Part shown: piece by piece, positions 25,288-36,526 of the stretch
Position numbering within the stretch: the first letter of the stretch is position 1
How the letters are laid out: each line of letters begins with the position of its first letter
From: Eupeodes corollae
Taxonomy: Eukaryota; Arthropoda; Insecta; Diptera; Syrphidae
DNA length: 64,000 bases
Assembly: GCF_945859685.1 (NCBI RefSeq)
Contig: NC_079148.1
Span: forward strand, 33,119,946-33,183,945
Direction of reading: 5' to 3'
Notes under the pieces: generated by a model
What the model saw: only the letters and a program-made list of their open reading frames with translations
What the model was told of the DNA's origin: nothing
Database searches by the model: none
Made by a program: the position numbers and the translations under genes

Positions 25288-25515
25288 CTAGTTGTGCGAT
25301 ACAGCGTATTTTTTAACAACTTCTGCAACCATTTCTATTTGTAAGTCACGACGTACGAGTAGATTGGTATTTCTTATGTAGCAGGGTGAATTAACTATTC
25401 CACGAAGGACTTCGTTTTGGAATTTTTGGATGATTTCGGTATTTGTTTTGTTTGTACAGCCCCATAATTGGATTCCATAGGTCCAAACAAGCTTTAGTAC
25501 TTGATTATACAGCAT
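25288..25515 (-). pseudogene. Jockey LINE ORF2 C-terminal tail
   Basis: 75 codons with LVWTYGIQLWGCTNKTN and QNEVLRGIVNSPCYIRN then VRRDLQIEMVAEVVKKY, the conserved end of Jockey ORF2. It ends with ...YAVSHN and a stop. A degraded stretch of about 260 bp (25516-25775) separates it from the RT fragment. Confidence 0.8.
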
Positions 25516-25775
25516 TGTTTTGTTTGGATTGATAAATCATTGTTACCAAGCAACCAGTACATTTTTCTATATTTCAAGTTTAGTTCTTCTCTTTTCTTTT
25601 TGATGTGCTCTTTCCACTTAAGCTTTGCATCCAAAGTCATTCCAAGGTATTTGAACGTATTGGCGTAAGGTACAGCTTGATTATTAATGAATATTGGAAT
25701 ATTGTTTATCTTTTTATTTGTAAAGTTTATATGCGAAGATTTTGTTTCATTAAGTTTGATACGCCATTTTTCGGT

Positions 25776-26546
25776 TCAAGCTTTCACTGTGTCGACAGCA
25801 TTTTGTAGTTTTACTGCTGCCTTAGAGACACATTTGTCAGGTACCAAAATTGCGGTATCATCTGCAAAAGTAGCCATTATGGTGTGATTACCAACCGGAA
25901 TATCCCTTGTGTATAGTAAACACAGGGTAGGACCTAGGAAACTTCCTTGTGGTACACCGGCTTCTATTTTCTTCAATTCCGAGTATTCTTGATCGTTCCT
26001 TACTCTAAACAATCGGTCTGAGATGTACGATTTTAATATTTCAAAGTACTGCCTGGGAAGATCCCTTTGCAGTTTGTACTCAAGTCCCTCATGCCAAACC
26101 TTGTCAAAAGCTTGACCAACTTCTAAGAAAATAGCTGAACATACTTGTTTTTCTTCTAATGCTTTTTCTATTAAATCCGATATTCTATGAACTTGGTCTA
26201 TCGTGGAATGTTTATTTCTAAAGCCAAACTGATGGTTTGGGATTAACCTTATTTCTTCTATGATTTTGCTGAGTCTCTTCAGAAGCAGTTTTTCAAAAAC
26301 TTTTGCCATAATTGGTATAAGCGATATTGGTCTGTAAGCAGTCACTTCTGTAGGTGGTTTACTTTGCTTTGGTATGACAATTATTTCAGCAATTTTCCAA
26401 TGGTGCGGGACAATCCGGTGCTTATGAAAAGCATTTATTATATATTGGAGTTTTATGAAGGCGTTCAAGGGCATTTCTTTCATAACCTGAGCACTAATTA
26501 GATCGTAACATGGTGATTTTTTATTTGATAGTTGATGTAAACACAA
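25776..26546 (-). pseudogene. Jockey-type reverse transcriptase
   Basis: This 256-codon open stretch contains most of the RT: WKIAEIIVIPK (residues 50-60), YRPISLIPIMAKVFEKLL (71-88), FGFRNKHSTIDQVHRI (107-122), motif A as FLEVGQAFDKVWH (140-152), motif B' as AGVPQGSFLGP (196-206), and motif C as FADD (227-230). Motif A normally has Asp where Glu142 stands, a metal ligand, so the enzyme was probably inactive even if expressed. The Met at the start is not the real start: the protein continues upstream in another frame (26498-26725 and on to about 27085). Confidence 0.85.
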
Positions 26547-27085
26547 CTTTTTATTTCTTTAAGCCTAACAATTGATCTTTCACTTTCATCTATCTTATCA
26601 ACAAACTGTAACTTATTTTCAGCCGCGTTTGATAAGTATGGCTTAAAAACATTCGCAAGATGTTCAGCGAAAAGGTTAGCTTTTTCTTTCGGGTTACCGA
26701 TCCATTTCCCATGTTGAGATTTCAAGGGCGAGTTTTGTAACTGCGGTCTTTTCAGGCGCTTGGCTGCTTTCCATAGCGAAAAATCGGTTGAAGCATCAGT
26801 CGTTAAATTCCTTAGGAATGTGCTGAGTGAATCATTTCTGAATTTGTAAATTTGTTTTTTTAAGATTTTTGCTTATACGGTTAAACGTTGTTTTATCATC
26901 TGAAAATTTAGTATTTTCTTCGAGCTCTTCTTTTCTCTATTATCAACTCTCTTATCTCTAAAGGATATTTTATTTCATTTTGTTTTCTATTAGAAAATGT
27001 TAGAGTACTTTCTTCAGCGGCCTGTTGCACATCAGCATTAAATTGTTCCACTTCATGGTCAATTTGCTCGATTGTATTCATAGGA
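26498..27085 (-). pseudogene. Jockey LINE linker between endonuclease and RT
   Basis: Pieces in two or three frames include GKWIGNPKEKANLFAEHLAN then VFKPY at 26600-26725, and EESTLTFSNRKQNEIKYPLE near 26960-27030. This is the usual region that precedes the RT in Jockey elements. Stops and frame changes are frequent, and similarity ends near 27085, the point of 5' truncation. Confidence 0.6.
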
Positions 27086-30000
27086 GATCTTAAATTTATA
27101 AAACTTAAAAGGGGAAGTAAATAATATTAATCGAAATTTTGTAAAAAACGTACTCCCGCAATCAAATCAGAACTAAATAAAATGCAAAAAATTTGTTTAA
27201 TAATATTTCCTGTATCTCAAGGTTTAAAAATTTACCTGTAAGAAAACATTTTTTTTAAATTAAACGCCATTTGATTTCTCAAAAAAAACAATTTTTTTTT
27301 TATTTTTATAAAATTTTTCAGTTTTAGTTTCAAAGTATTTGTATATGGCAGTTTTTAGAAGTTATTAAAATGCGTTTTACACTCCAATTTCATTTCCAAG
27401 ATATCAAATTTAAAAAAAAAATTTGAAATAGTTTTTAAAAAACATACAAAAAAAAACAATGGCAATTTTTGATTATTACATATTTTTGAGACAGCATAGG
27501 AGCTTGAACAAAACAAAATCATTGAAATCGGTTAATTAGTACTTGAGAAAACTTAAAAAAGATTAACAGTTCTCGAAAGAAGCCAAACAAATTTTAAGCG
27601 AAAATAAAAATGTCGTTTTTTTTTAATAAAATTCGAATGACGATTTTAAACCAACAAATATGTATTCGAATTACTGATGTTTCAAGTATGAAAGAAAATT
27701 AAAAACTCCTACCTTGAAGCTGCTTAAGACTTTAATTTCAAAGTTTGAACTCAATCAGCCGAATGGTTTAAGGTGTAAGGGCGCACTTTTTGAACTTCTC
27801 TACCATCGCAATGTTATGTTTTAATTAAATCTCAAGTTCAACATTTTGTAAGAATATAGTTTCTTTATGTCGCAAGTATAAATATATACTTCAAACTTAT
27901 ATCAAATAAATTATTTTAAAATAGTTTCACGTATAAGGAAAAAATGAGTACCTAGTGTTTTTTTTTACAAAAATGATTATTTTATTATACTATTAAAAAG
28001 AAACTACCTAAATTTTGTCAGCGCAAATCTGTTATGTTAATATAGCTTGAAATAATTTCGTTTGACGAAAACCCTTACATAATATAATTTGACTAACTGC
28101 TCCATTGCAATTTTATTGAGGGCATCCATGGAAAATCATTAGATTTGAATTTACTTTGGTGTGAAATTTTCAATTAAAAGGTTCATTATTATTTATGTAC
28201 ACAAAACAGGTTAAAAATTATTTTTAATAATAAGTGCATTGTACGTTTACGTACTTATAGTTTTCATTTAAAAAAAAAGTAAATTAATCTAAATCATAAA
28301 ACAACAAAGAACTTAAAAATATGAATAAATGAATAATTTCAAAATAAAGTTCGCATACTTAATATCCACGTGCTTTCACCAAAACTGCTAACTTTATCTC
28401 AAGCCTACATATATTGCTATAAATAGCAATTCTTTAAATTTTGATTGATCCTCATGTTTTTGCTTACAGGCAACTTTCAATTAGAAATTTAATAAATCAA
28501 ATTCACAGCAAAACCATGACTAATATGTTAACATGCATAACATATATCATATGCCTTTGACAGCACACACAACGTCACCCACATTTGTATGTGACTAATT
28601 AAATCTCTGTGGCTAAATCTGTCAAGGATGAGATTTGTAAAAGCGAAATAAAAAAAAAAAATATAAAATGAAATCCAACTTGGTAATTAAGTAGAGAATT
28701 CATTTACAGAAATCAAATGCGAAATGTCGTTCAAAAGGTGCTTTTGATGATTATCTATACCTAAGGTTATCATTCCTCTCCTGATGATGCAAATACCTGG
28801 AAGGTATTATTTTTTTTCCTTGAACATTTTTCCTATTGCTCTTTTCTGTATGCACTCATTTATACTATATTCAGCATTCATTGAAATTTCACAAACAAAT
28901 ATACACACACACCTACAGATATATAAACTTAGGTATTCAATGTTGAAAACCCCATACTCCGTCGATATTCAATTTAAATTCTGTTCCCTTGGTTATGGTC
29001 GAATAGGAAAGCAACTAACCGCTCCAATGAATTTTCAATCCTTAGCTACCTTTTTCTAAAAAAAAACACAAAATTAAAAAAAAACATTCCACCTTTCCTC
29101 TACTGCTTTACTACTACTCGTACTGCTCTTTCTCTTTTGATGTCGCTCAAAATCTCTCACAATATCTATGCTTCAAAAATGCAGTAGCAAGCATACTACT
29201 GGCACACATTCCAAAACATATATACACACTTACAAGAGTGGATTTCAGGACTATCGTTGGAAACCGCGAAGCGACCATACAGCCATCGTCTGCCACTGCA
29301 AAATTCGAATTCCATTTTATAATCTCGCCGTCATTCTCGTCAATATCCTTCCACGACCACTACCACTACCACCAGTGTCAGGTAAAACTATGTGCAGGTA
29401 TACCAAACCATATACCGAGTCGACCCTATAACCGACCTGATCCCAACCTTTAATTAATTTGGAATCCACCGAAGCAGAACTCCCCATCCTCATCCTTATT
29501 CCCAATACCTTTTCAATATTATATCCCTTCCAGGGTTGGCAACATGCATACCTTTATATGTAGTGTACAGTACACATACCAATATATTATCATCCTTAAC
29601 AAAAAGACCTGAATCCTTTACCCATTGATGGAAAGGAATAAGTCCCCACATAACCAAACACGCGCGTGGATCTTAATCGAAAAAGCCTCCAAAGTGATTC
29701 CTTGACGGATGATAAAAGCTGTCAGTTTGGGTTTGTTCGTAACTACAGTTGATTTGTAGTGAAAGCGTAAAACTTGGACGGGATGTGAAAATACACACCA
29801 AACACAGAATACACAAAACACACACTATACAATTTATATCTACACACATAACATAAGCGGTTAAGGATTTGTTTGTGCAGAAGAAGGAAAAGTGACAGAT
29901 TGTGGTGAATCTAAACAATGCATTTGCGGTTGCACGGTTTGATGATTATGGCCTTGATTGTTCAGATGAACAAACCACATTGAATAAAGTAGGTAAGTTG

Positions 30001-31696
30001 TGTGTGTTTAAAATTATAGAGTAGGAGGAAGTGATAAAGGAAAGGTGGGTGGGAAATACATGTACGGCATAGACGTCAGTCGTCGGCGTACATATTATAG
30101 AGAGAGGGTCCTTGATATGACACAACAATTTAAGGTGACATCCTTAGGGCAATGATTTTTGATTGAGAGAACATCAAAAAGGTGTTTTTGGAATTACAAT
30201 TTGTTTTATATTCCAAAAGTGCTTTTGATGTGTTTATTTTGAAGGCGAATACTACCTATACTGCTGCAGATAGAGAGAAGTAAGTCATAACATTTTATTG
30301 CCCCTGATAAGTTATCTGAATAAATGTACGTAGGTAGAGGTACCATTCATACCTTACCTATAAAGAATGTTTATAACAAATATTTTCAAAACAGATCTTT
30401 TGGAAGTGGCGCGCGGTGGCTTAATTTTATGCCAAGGTACTTATTACAGTGTGTTATATGGTTAAATTAATGTTTAAGTAGATAGATTTTAAAAGCCCTT
30501 TTTATTCGAACACGATTGGTAGAATTGTGATGTTAAATGGAGACGTTCATACCTATGCAGGGTGTTTGTAAGTTTGAAATTATGGGTTTCTTTCTTTTAT
30601 ATTTTTGACATAAAATAAGTCAATTAAAATTTTATATTTATGTGCGCAGAACATTTTAATCTTGAAATTAAACTTAAAACGCACAGCAATAAGAAAAGTA
30701 ATATTATTCAATCGCACAAGTATATATTTTAGTAATAAAAATGTTCCTACTACTGAAGTTGTCATCAACATTTGTAAATGGTTTTATATATACACATGTA
30801 TATACGTAACGTATCTCTAAATGATAAACATTTTTAATTGCCCTTAAGATCATAAAATATTTATTGTTATTTATTTAAAAGTCGGCGATATCTCTCACAT
30901 TGGAAGTACTTATGTAAGGTTAGACTGTAAAACAGTAAATTAAATATTTACCTACTCTTACAAAATCCTTTAAAAACATATTATATATTAGTGTAGGAGT
31001 GTTTGTAAATAAGAACTGTAATATGGTTTGAGTTAAGAAACTTAAAATCTCCTAACAGTGTTTCTTTAATAAAAAACATGGTTTAAAAGGTAGTTTTAGG
31101 AAAATCCGACAACTTAGGTAAATTAAACTAATTTTGTTTATCCTTATAAAGGACATTTCTTTAAGGGCTTTATATTTCAAAATTTAAGTAAAAAGAGGAG
31201 AGGGGAAGATTTTATCGAAATTTTTTAGTCGTTTGAAAATCTTATCAATGCGAGTGTGTCTTTAATATTCGATACTCAGGTTCAATTTCCCATCACTCAG
31301 TACTTTTTCAAACTAAACTATTTGTAGAAAATCAATGAAAACAAAAACTTTTGGAAAAATGTATTATTTGAGGAATAAATTAAAATTATATGGTATTAAT
31401 AAATTAAAATTATTTTAAAGTAAAATTTAGTAATTATATACTATTTTTGATTTTTGAATGTCTGGTTGTGTCCCAAAGACATTTAATGTGTATTTAGATG
31501 CAAATTCCTCAATTGAAGTACGATGTTTTCAAATTAATTCCAAGATTTACTATGAATCGATATTTATATTAAGAGATATTTGTATGTTCATACGTTTTTA
31601 ATTTTATGAATACAAATTATGATTACATTTAGAATTGCTGTGAATGAAAAAAAATCATTTATTTATTCATTCAAAAACTGAAAAAAGAGGCTGAGA
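27086..31696. other. AT-rich non-coding stretch
   Basis: No gene is called. A GC-richer segment at 29220-29510 is open in several frames on both strands and has an AG and a GT at plausible places, but the coding evidence is weak (see rejected items). 27180-27480 is made of A/T homopolymer runs. Short frames elsewhere show no motif. Confidence 0.5.
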
Positions 31697-33340
31697 TGCG
31701 ACCCACACTGATAACTTCAGATCCCGTCAGTCGATTTGTCTTGCTTAAAAGTTTGTAGGTTTTCGTGTTGCATCAAAAATGGTTTAATTGAATTGTTCTT
31801 GAGAAAATTAAAATTACCAAAAATATTTTTCATTAAAGGAAATAGTTAAGTTTAAAAATCTAGTTTTGAATAGATTTTTAGTCGAAAACAAATTTTTTAC
31901 CAATTTTAGAAGTATTTATTAAATTTTAATAATTTGGATGAATGAATTTAATTTGCGAGATATCAAGAACCGACATCAATTTTTACCAAATTTGCGCATT
32001 TTTTTATGAAAAAACGGACTGTTGGATTTTTACACAAAAAACTACTGAATATCGAGAAAAATATTTTCTGTGAAATAAAAAGTTTGAAACAATATTTTTC
32101 ATTTTAAAAGTTTTTTGAGTCGCAAGTAAATTTTTACCAAGTTTTAGTATTGTTTTTTTGCAAATTTTTTTAAATACTGTTATTAAGATATTCTTTGAAA
32201 TTTTACTGAGTGTTGAAAATAGTATTATTTAAGAATAAAAGTATTTTAAAGTCAATATCTTAAAGTTTAAAAAAGATATTTGAGTCGAAAATCAATTTTT
32301 ACCAACTTTTGCTAAATTTTGTTTAGGTTTCTAATTTTTTGTAAAAAACTGTTCAATCGATTTTTTTCAAAATTTTATCGACTGTGATAACAATATTTCT
32401 TAAAGAAAAAAATTAATTTGAAGCCAATATTTCAAATTTTTGAAAAGATATCTAAGTCGAAAATCAATTTTTACGAACTTTTGTGAAATTTTTTTTAGGT
32501 TTTTAATTTTTTGTACAAAAACTGTGAATTAGATTTTTTTCAAAATTTTATAGAATGCTAAAAACAATATTTTCTGAAGGATGAAAGTAGCTTAAAGCCA
32601 ATATCTACAGGTTTTGAAAAGATATTTAAGTCGAAAGTCAATTTTTACCAACTTTTATTCATTTTTGTTAGGTTTTTATTTTTTGTAAAAAAAACTGTCG
32701 ATTCGATTTTTCTCAAAATTTGGCCTTATGTTGAGAACAATATTTCTTATAAGCGAAATTAGTAAGTTAATTTTTTTTCGGTCTCTTTTTTTTATGTTTT
32801 TATTTTTTGTATAAAAAATGCCAATTCATTTTTTCTCAAAATAATAACGAATGCTGAAAACAATATTTTTTATTAGATAAAGTTAGTTGTAAGCCATAAT
32901 ATTAGATTTGTAAAAAGATATTTGAGTCGAAAATCAATTTTTCCAACTTTCAGTATTGTTTATTTTTTTGTTTGAGTTTTTAATTTTTGTTAAAAAAAAA
33001 CTACCCATTCGACTTTTCCCACAATTTTACCAAATGCCAAAAACATTATTTTTTCATTGTATTTAAATATTTTGAAGATAAAATCATTTTTTGTCCGTAA
33101 AATATTCAAGGTGACAAATCTTTTGTTTCAGTTTTTTTTTTCATTTATAAAAAAGCCGTTGATTGTAATGTTTTAAAAAAAACCACTCAATTTGTTTAAG
33201 GGTCCTTGCTGCATCTGTCTGCATTATTATCTGTTTTTTTTAAAAAATTACAAGAAGTCAATGTCTCTACTGGTTCTTGAGCTACGAAAAAAACTTCCCG
33301 AACATACGAACTCGTGTTAGGCGTTTTTTTCTAAATTCTA
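31697..33340 (+). repeat. ~165-bp-array repeat family, copy C (long leader)
   Basis: The head is TGCGACCCACACTGATAACT, then CAGATCCCGTCAGTCGATTT. The long leader follows (TAGGTTTTCGTGTT, TTACCAAAAATATTTTTCAT, AATTTGGATGAATGAATTTA), then several tandem units with the recurring GTCGAAAATCAATTTTTACC. The closing block is present in decayed form (GGTTCTTGAGCTACGAAAAA then AACTTCCCGAACATACGAAC), but the terminal palindrome is not recognisable. Confidence 0.8.
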
Positions 33341-35685
33341 AAATTAGAATTTTCTCAAAAACAAGCTGATTTTATTTTATTTTTCTCTTAACATTTTTGT
33401 CTTAATATTGTTTCAAAATTCATTCAATAAATGAAATATATTTGTATCCAGAAGGGTACCCTCCATAGAACAGTTATTTTGTTTTTAATTTCTCTTAAAA
33501 TAAAAAGTGAGAAAATCGGTGTAACTCGAACTAATGACACTAGAGACTAAAATTTTTAAATTGTGATGTTAAACCAATTTTTATAAATTTGAAAATATCA
33601 AACTAGATTTTTATTTATAAATTAAAAACACTAAAAAATATGTTTGTCGTCTTGAATATTAGAACAAAATTATATAACCTACAGAACTTACATGCATTAC
33701 AGAGTAACGTGGGTGACATCTTCGAACATTTTTAGAAAAATCGACGTGAAAGCTTTTCTTAAGAAAAAAAACACAGAAAGAGAAATCAAACTTTTGTGTC
33801 ATATGAAAAAGAGTTATTAACTTTTAGTTAGTATTTTGACAAATTCTATTAAATATTGTTTTACAATCAATGAGAACCTACAAAACTAACTAAAATCTGA
33901 TAAGAAATTGTTTTCGACATAAGATTCCTAGCTACAAAATGTTGTATCTTTCTTTAAATGTAAATGTGTTATGAATTTTTTGAAAAACTTTTAGAAATAT
34001 TGAAATTAGGGCACAAATGTGTTGTGTTATGTTTTCTTTTCCAAATCTTACTAACGATATTACTGATAATGGTGATTTGGCAAAAGAAATTATAAGAAAG
34101 ATGGATCTTCATCAATGTGTTCGATTTCAACTGTGAAAGTTTGGAAGCACATATAAGAATATCTTTTTTTATAATTGTAATCGATTAAAATTGTATCTTA
34201 ATGTAAATATAGGAAGTATTAAAAAAAAGCTTATGTTCCTATGTTTTTTAGAAAAAAAACTTGAAAAAATAAACTTTCAACATTATCTCTCAGCAAACAA
34301 AAAATTCGTCTTCGAGTTTTTCAACAAAAGATTTTCTTTTTTGACAACAACTTTCAATACTCTTGATTTCATTTTCTACTAAATTATGTTTGTTCGCAAA
34401 TATATAGCTCACATAGCATACACCCAATACCAACAACACTATGACTACATACATATATATGTATGACATACACACAAAATATTAGCTGTGCTTTCAAAAA
34501 ATTTTACAAAAGAAAGTCGTTTCAAATTCAAAAGGTATCTTTTACTTTTCTTATCCTTTTTTCTTTTTTTTTTTCTGCGAGACAATTGATTAAATATCCT
34601 GAAACTGTTTGAGTAAATCATTCTCTTGAAAAGAAAGAATCTACATAAAAGTTTTTTTTTCTCGTTTTCATTCTGTTTTCTTTTTTGTTTATCAAGCTTA
34701 TGTCATGACCAGAAGCAAAAGTTTTGTTTAAAAAATATGAATAAAAAACATCCTGATTTTCAGTATCAAAAGATGACTGATTAACAAATAAATTATGGAA
34801 ACTTTTTAAAAGATTCATCAGAAAAAAAAATGTCAAACCGATTTAAGGGTGATAAAATTTTACAAAAGGGATGAAGAAAAGAAAACATTTTATGTATTTT
34901 ACATATTTGATTTTATAAAAATATTTAAAAAAAAACTTTAAAAACTTCTGTTTAGTTACTCTTTGATAAAGTGTTTTCTAACTCAAAACTTTAACTGGAA
35001 AAAAGAAAGAAGTAAGCATTTTTCCAGTGCACATTCTTTTCTAAGGACTGAAACTTTTTCCGCATCTCTGACATCGTTTAAAAAGCATTAATTGATATTC
35101 TATTGACTGGCATTCTATTCAAAAGGATAATGGAAGAATGACAAAGAGAAAAAAGAAAATCCTCGAGTTCGATGTATGAATGCGGAATAAAAATGCTGTT
35201 AAGCAGAAATAAATTGTCACAGGAAATTGTTCTAAGGAATTTTTTCTTACCTATAGCCTGATGTTAACTTTGAAAAAAGAGCAGGTGTTTTTTGCTGTTG
35301 TTGTTGTAGTATTAAATCAATGTCAAGAAAAAATGCGTTCGATTTGGTTTTCCTTTTGCGGAAAGCATTATTTTAGAATGAAGGTTATTATTTATGATCT
35401 TTATGAGTGTGTGTGGTGCTTTTATGGAAACAATCTAATAACACGTCTTTTGAATATTGGATTAAAGATTTCTGAAGTATAAAACCGGTTTTGTAATTTA
35501 TGATGTGGGTATTCTTGGAAAAGTTGTTTTTGGGGAAATAGAATTGCCAATATGTAATTGATCGAATATAAAGGAGACATATTGGAAAGGACATGCACAA
35601 AACACAAAGATATCGAAGAAGCAGTTATTTTTGCTAGAAACAAATCTTGTTTTTGAGTTATTTAGTATTACATTTGTTTTTATGT
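33341..35685. other. AT-rich non-coding stretch
   Basis: No gene or known repeat recognised. Short minus-strand frames (34290-34475, 34618-34836, 35388-35600) are Phe/Lys-rich and unconvincing. A (TTG)n-like run is at 35297-35310. Confidence 0.5.
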
Positions 35686-35996
35686 AGAAATTTTAATTTG
35701 CTAGAAATAAATAGTCTAGATGATTGGGTCTTAGGTTCAGTAAAACTTTTTTACAAAAATTTGAAGCCCCAAGAAAGGCCAATTAGAAATTACTTATTTA
35801 TTGATTTGATAATTTTTATTTCTTAAAATAAAATTCCCTTATGATTCATTTTAAGACAAAAATTCTCAAAAAATGTTTTATAGGAAATTATTGAGCTTAA
35901 ACTAAGCTGCAGACATTTTCACAATATGTAATTGGTTATACCAATTGTCTACAATAACCCCTGGAACTAATCTCTATTGAAGTTTTAATATTGTTT
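35686..35996. repeat. local direct duplication, copy 1
   Basis: It begins GAAATTTTAATTTGCTAGAA and ends ...AGTTTTAATATTGTTT. It matches 36311-36526 closely, including AAGCTGCAGACATTTTCACA and CTACAATAACCCCTGGAACT. It contains about 95 bp (roughly 35795-35885) that copy 2 lacks. No coding potential. Confidence 0.88.
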
Positions 35997-36310
35997 CAAA
36001 TCAAATGGGGTGGCACAACAGTCCGTTGTGAACCAGGGCCTAGTGACTTACAACTCTCAACCATTCCTGTGTGCGAGTACTGTTGTCACGAATTTAAGGG
36101 ACCTACAATGTTAGGCCGAATCCGAACGGCTAGTTTTTGAGAAAGCACTTTTTCATGACAAGAATTACTCTTGAAGGATTTGTCAACTCGTCGCAAGAGG
36201 CAGTACCCGCGAAAATAATTTTTTTAAATTAAGGTGGCACAGGCAGGGATTGAACCCAAGACCCCTTGCATGACAGTCCAACGCACTAACCATCATGCTA
36301 CGGGTACTAC
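35997..36310 (-). repeat. tRNA-derived SINE, copy 2 (best preserved)
   Basis: On the minus strand the head reads CGTAGCATGATGGTTAGTGC, with an A-box-like TAGCATGATGGTTAGTGC at 36283-36300 and a B-box-like GGGTTCAATCCC at 36246-36257, the internal RNA polymerase III promoter of a tRNA. A body of about 220 bp follows (CGCGGGTACTGCCTCTTGCG, GGCCTAACATTGTAGGTCCC, AGGAATGGTTGAGAGTTGTA) and it ends near GTGCCACCCCA. The same body appears at 12299-12527 and 38851-39104. It encodes no protein and would have depended on LINE enzymes in trans. It lies exactly between two copies of a local duplication. Confidence 0.85.
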
Positions 36311-36526
36311 GAAATTTTAATTCGCTGGAAATAAATAGTCTCCATGATTGGGTCTTAACTTAAAAACCTTTTTTTTTACTCATTTTTATAACAATTTGAA
36401 GCCCCAAGAAAGTCCAATTTATTGAGCTTAAACTAAGCTGCAGACATTTTCACAATAATTGGTTATAATACCAATTGTCTACAATAACCCCTGGAACTAA
36501 TCTCAATTGAAGTTTTAATATTGTTT
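36311..36526. repeat. local direct duplication, copy 2
   Basis: It begins GAAATTTTAATTCGCTGGAA and ends ...AGTTTTAATATTGTTT. It is the shorter partner of 35686-35996; the two flank the SINE in the same orientation. Confidence 0.88.

Larger units (their letters stand above)
25004..27085 (-). mobile_element. Jockey-clade LINE, 5'-truncated
   Basis: The element lies on the minus strand with its A-tail as the T-run at about 25006-25018. It covers the segment between endonuclease and RT, the RT, the thumb and the C-terminal tail. The endonuclease and ORF1 are missing. The protein pattern (YRPISLIPIMAKVFEKLLLK, AFDKVWH, FADDTAIL, NEVLRGIVNSPCYIRN) is that of Jockey elements of flies. It sits at the broken end of repeat copy B. 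No target duplication was found. Confidence 0.85.

Noticed and set aside
29240..29510. Exon-like segment with AG at 29248, GT after 29382, and open frames
   Set aside because: It is open in several frames on both strands because it is C/A-rich and poor in TAA/TAG words, the tract before the AG is not pyrimidine-rich, and the peptides are low-complexity. Without similarity there is no reason to prefer one frame.
36246..36300. Possible true tRNA gene
   Set aside because: A and B boxes are present, but no complete cloverleaf is apparent, and the sequence continues into a SINE body shared with two other copies.
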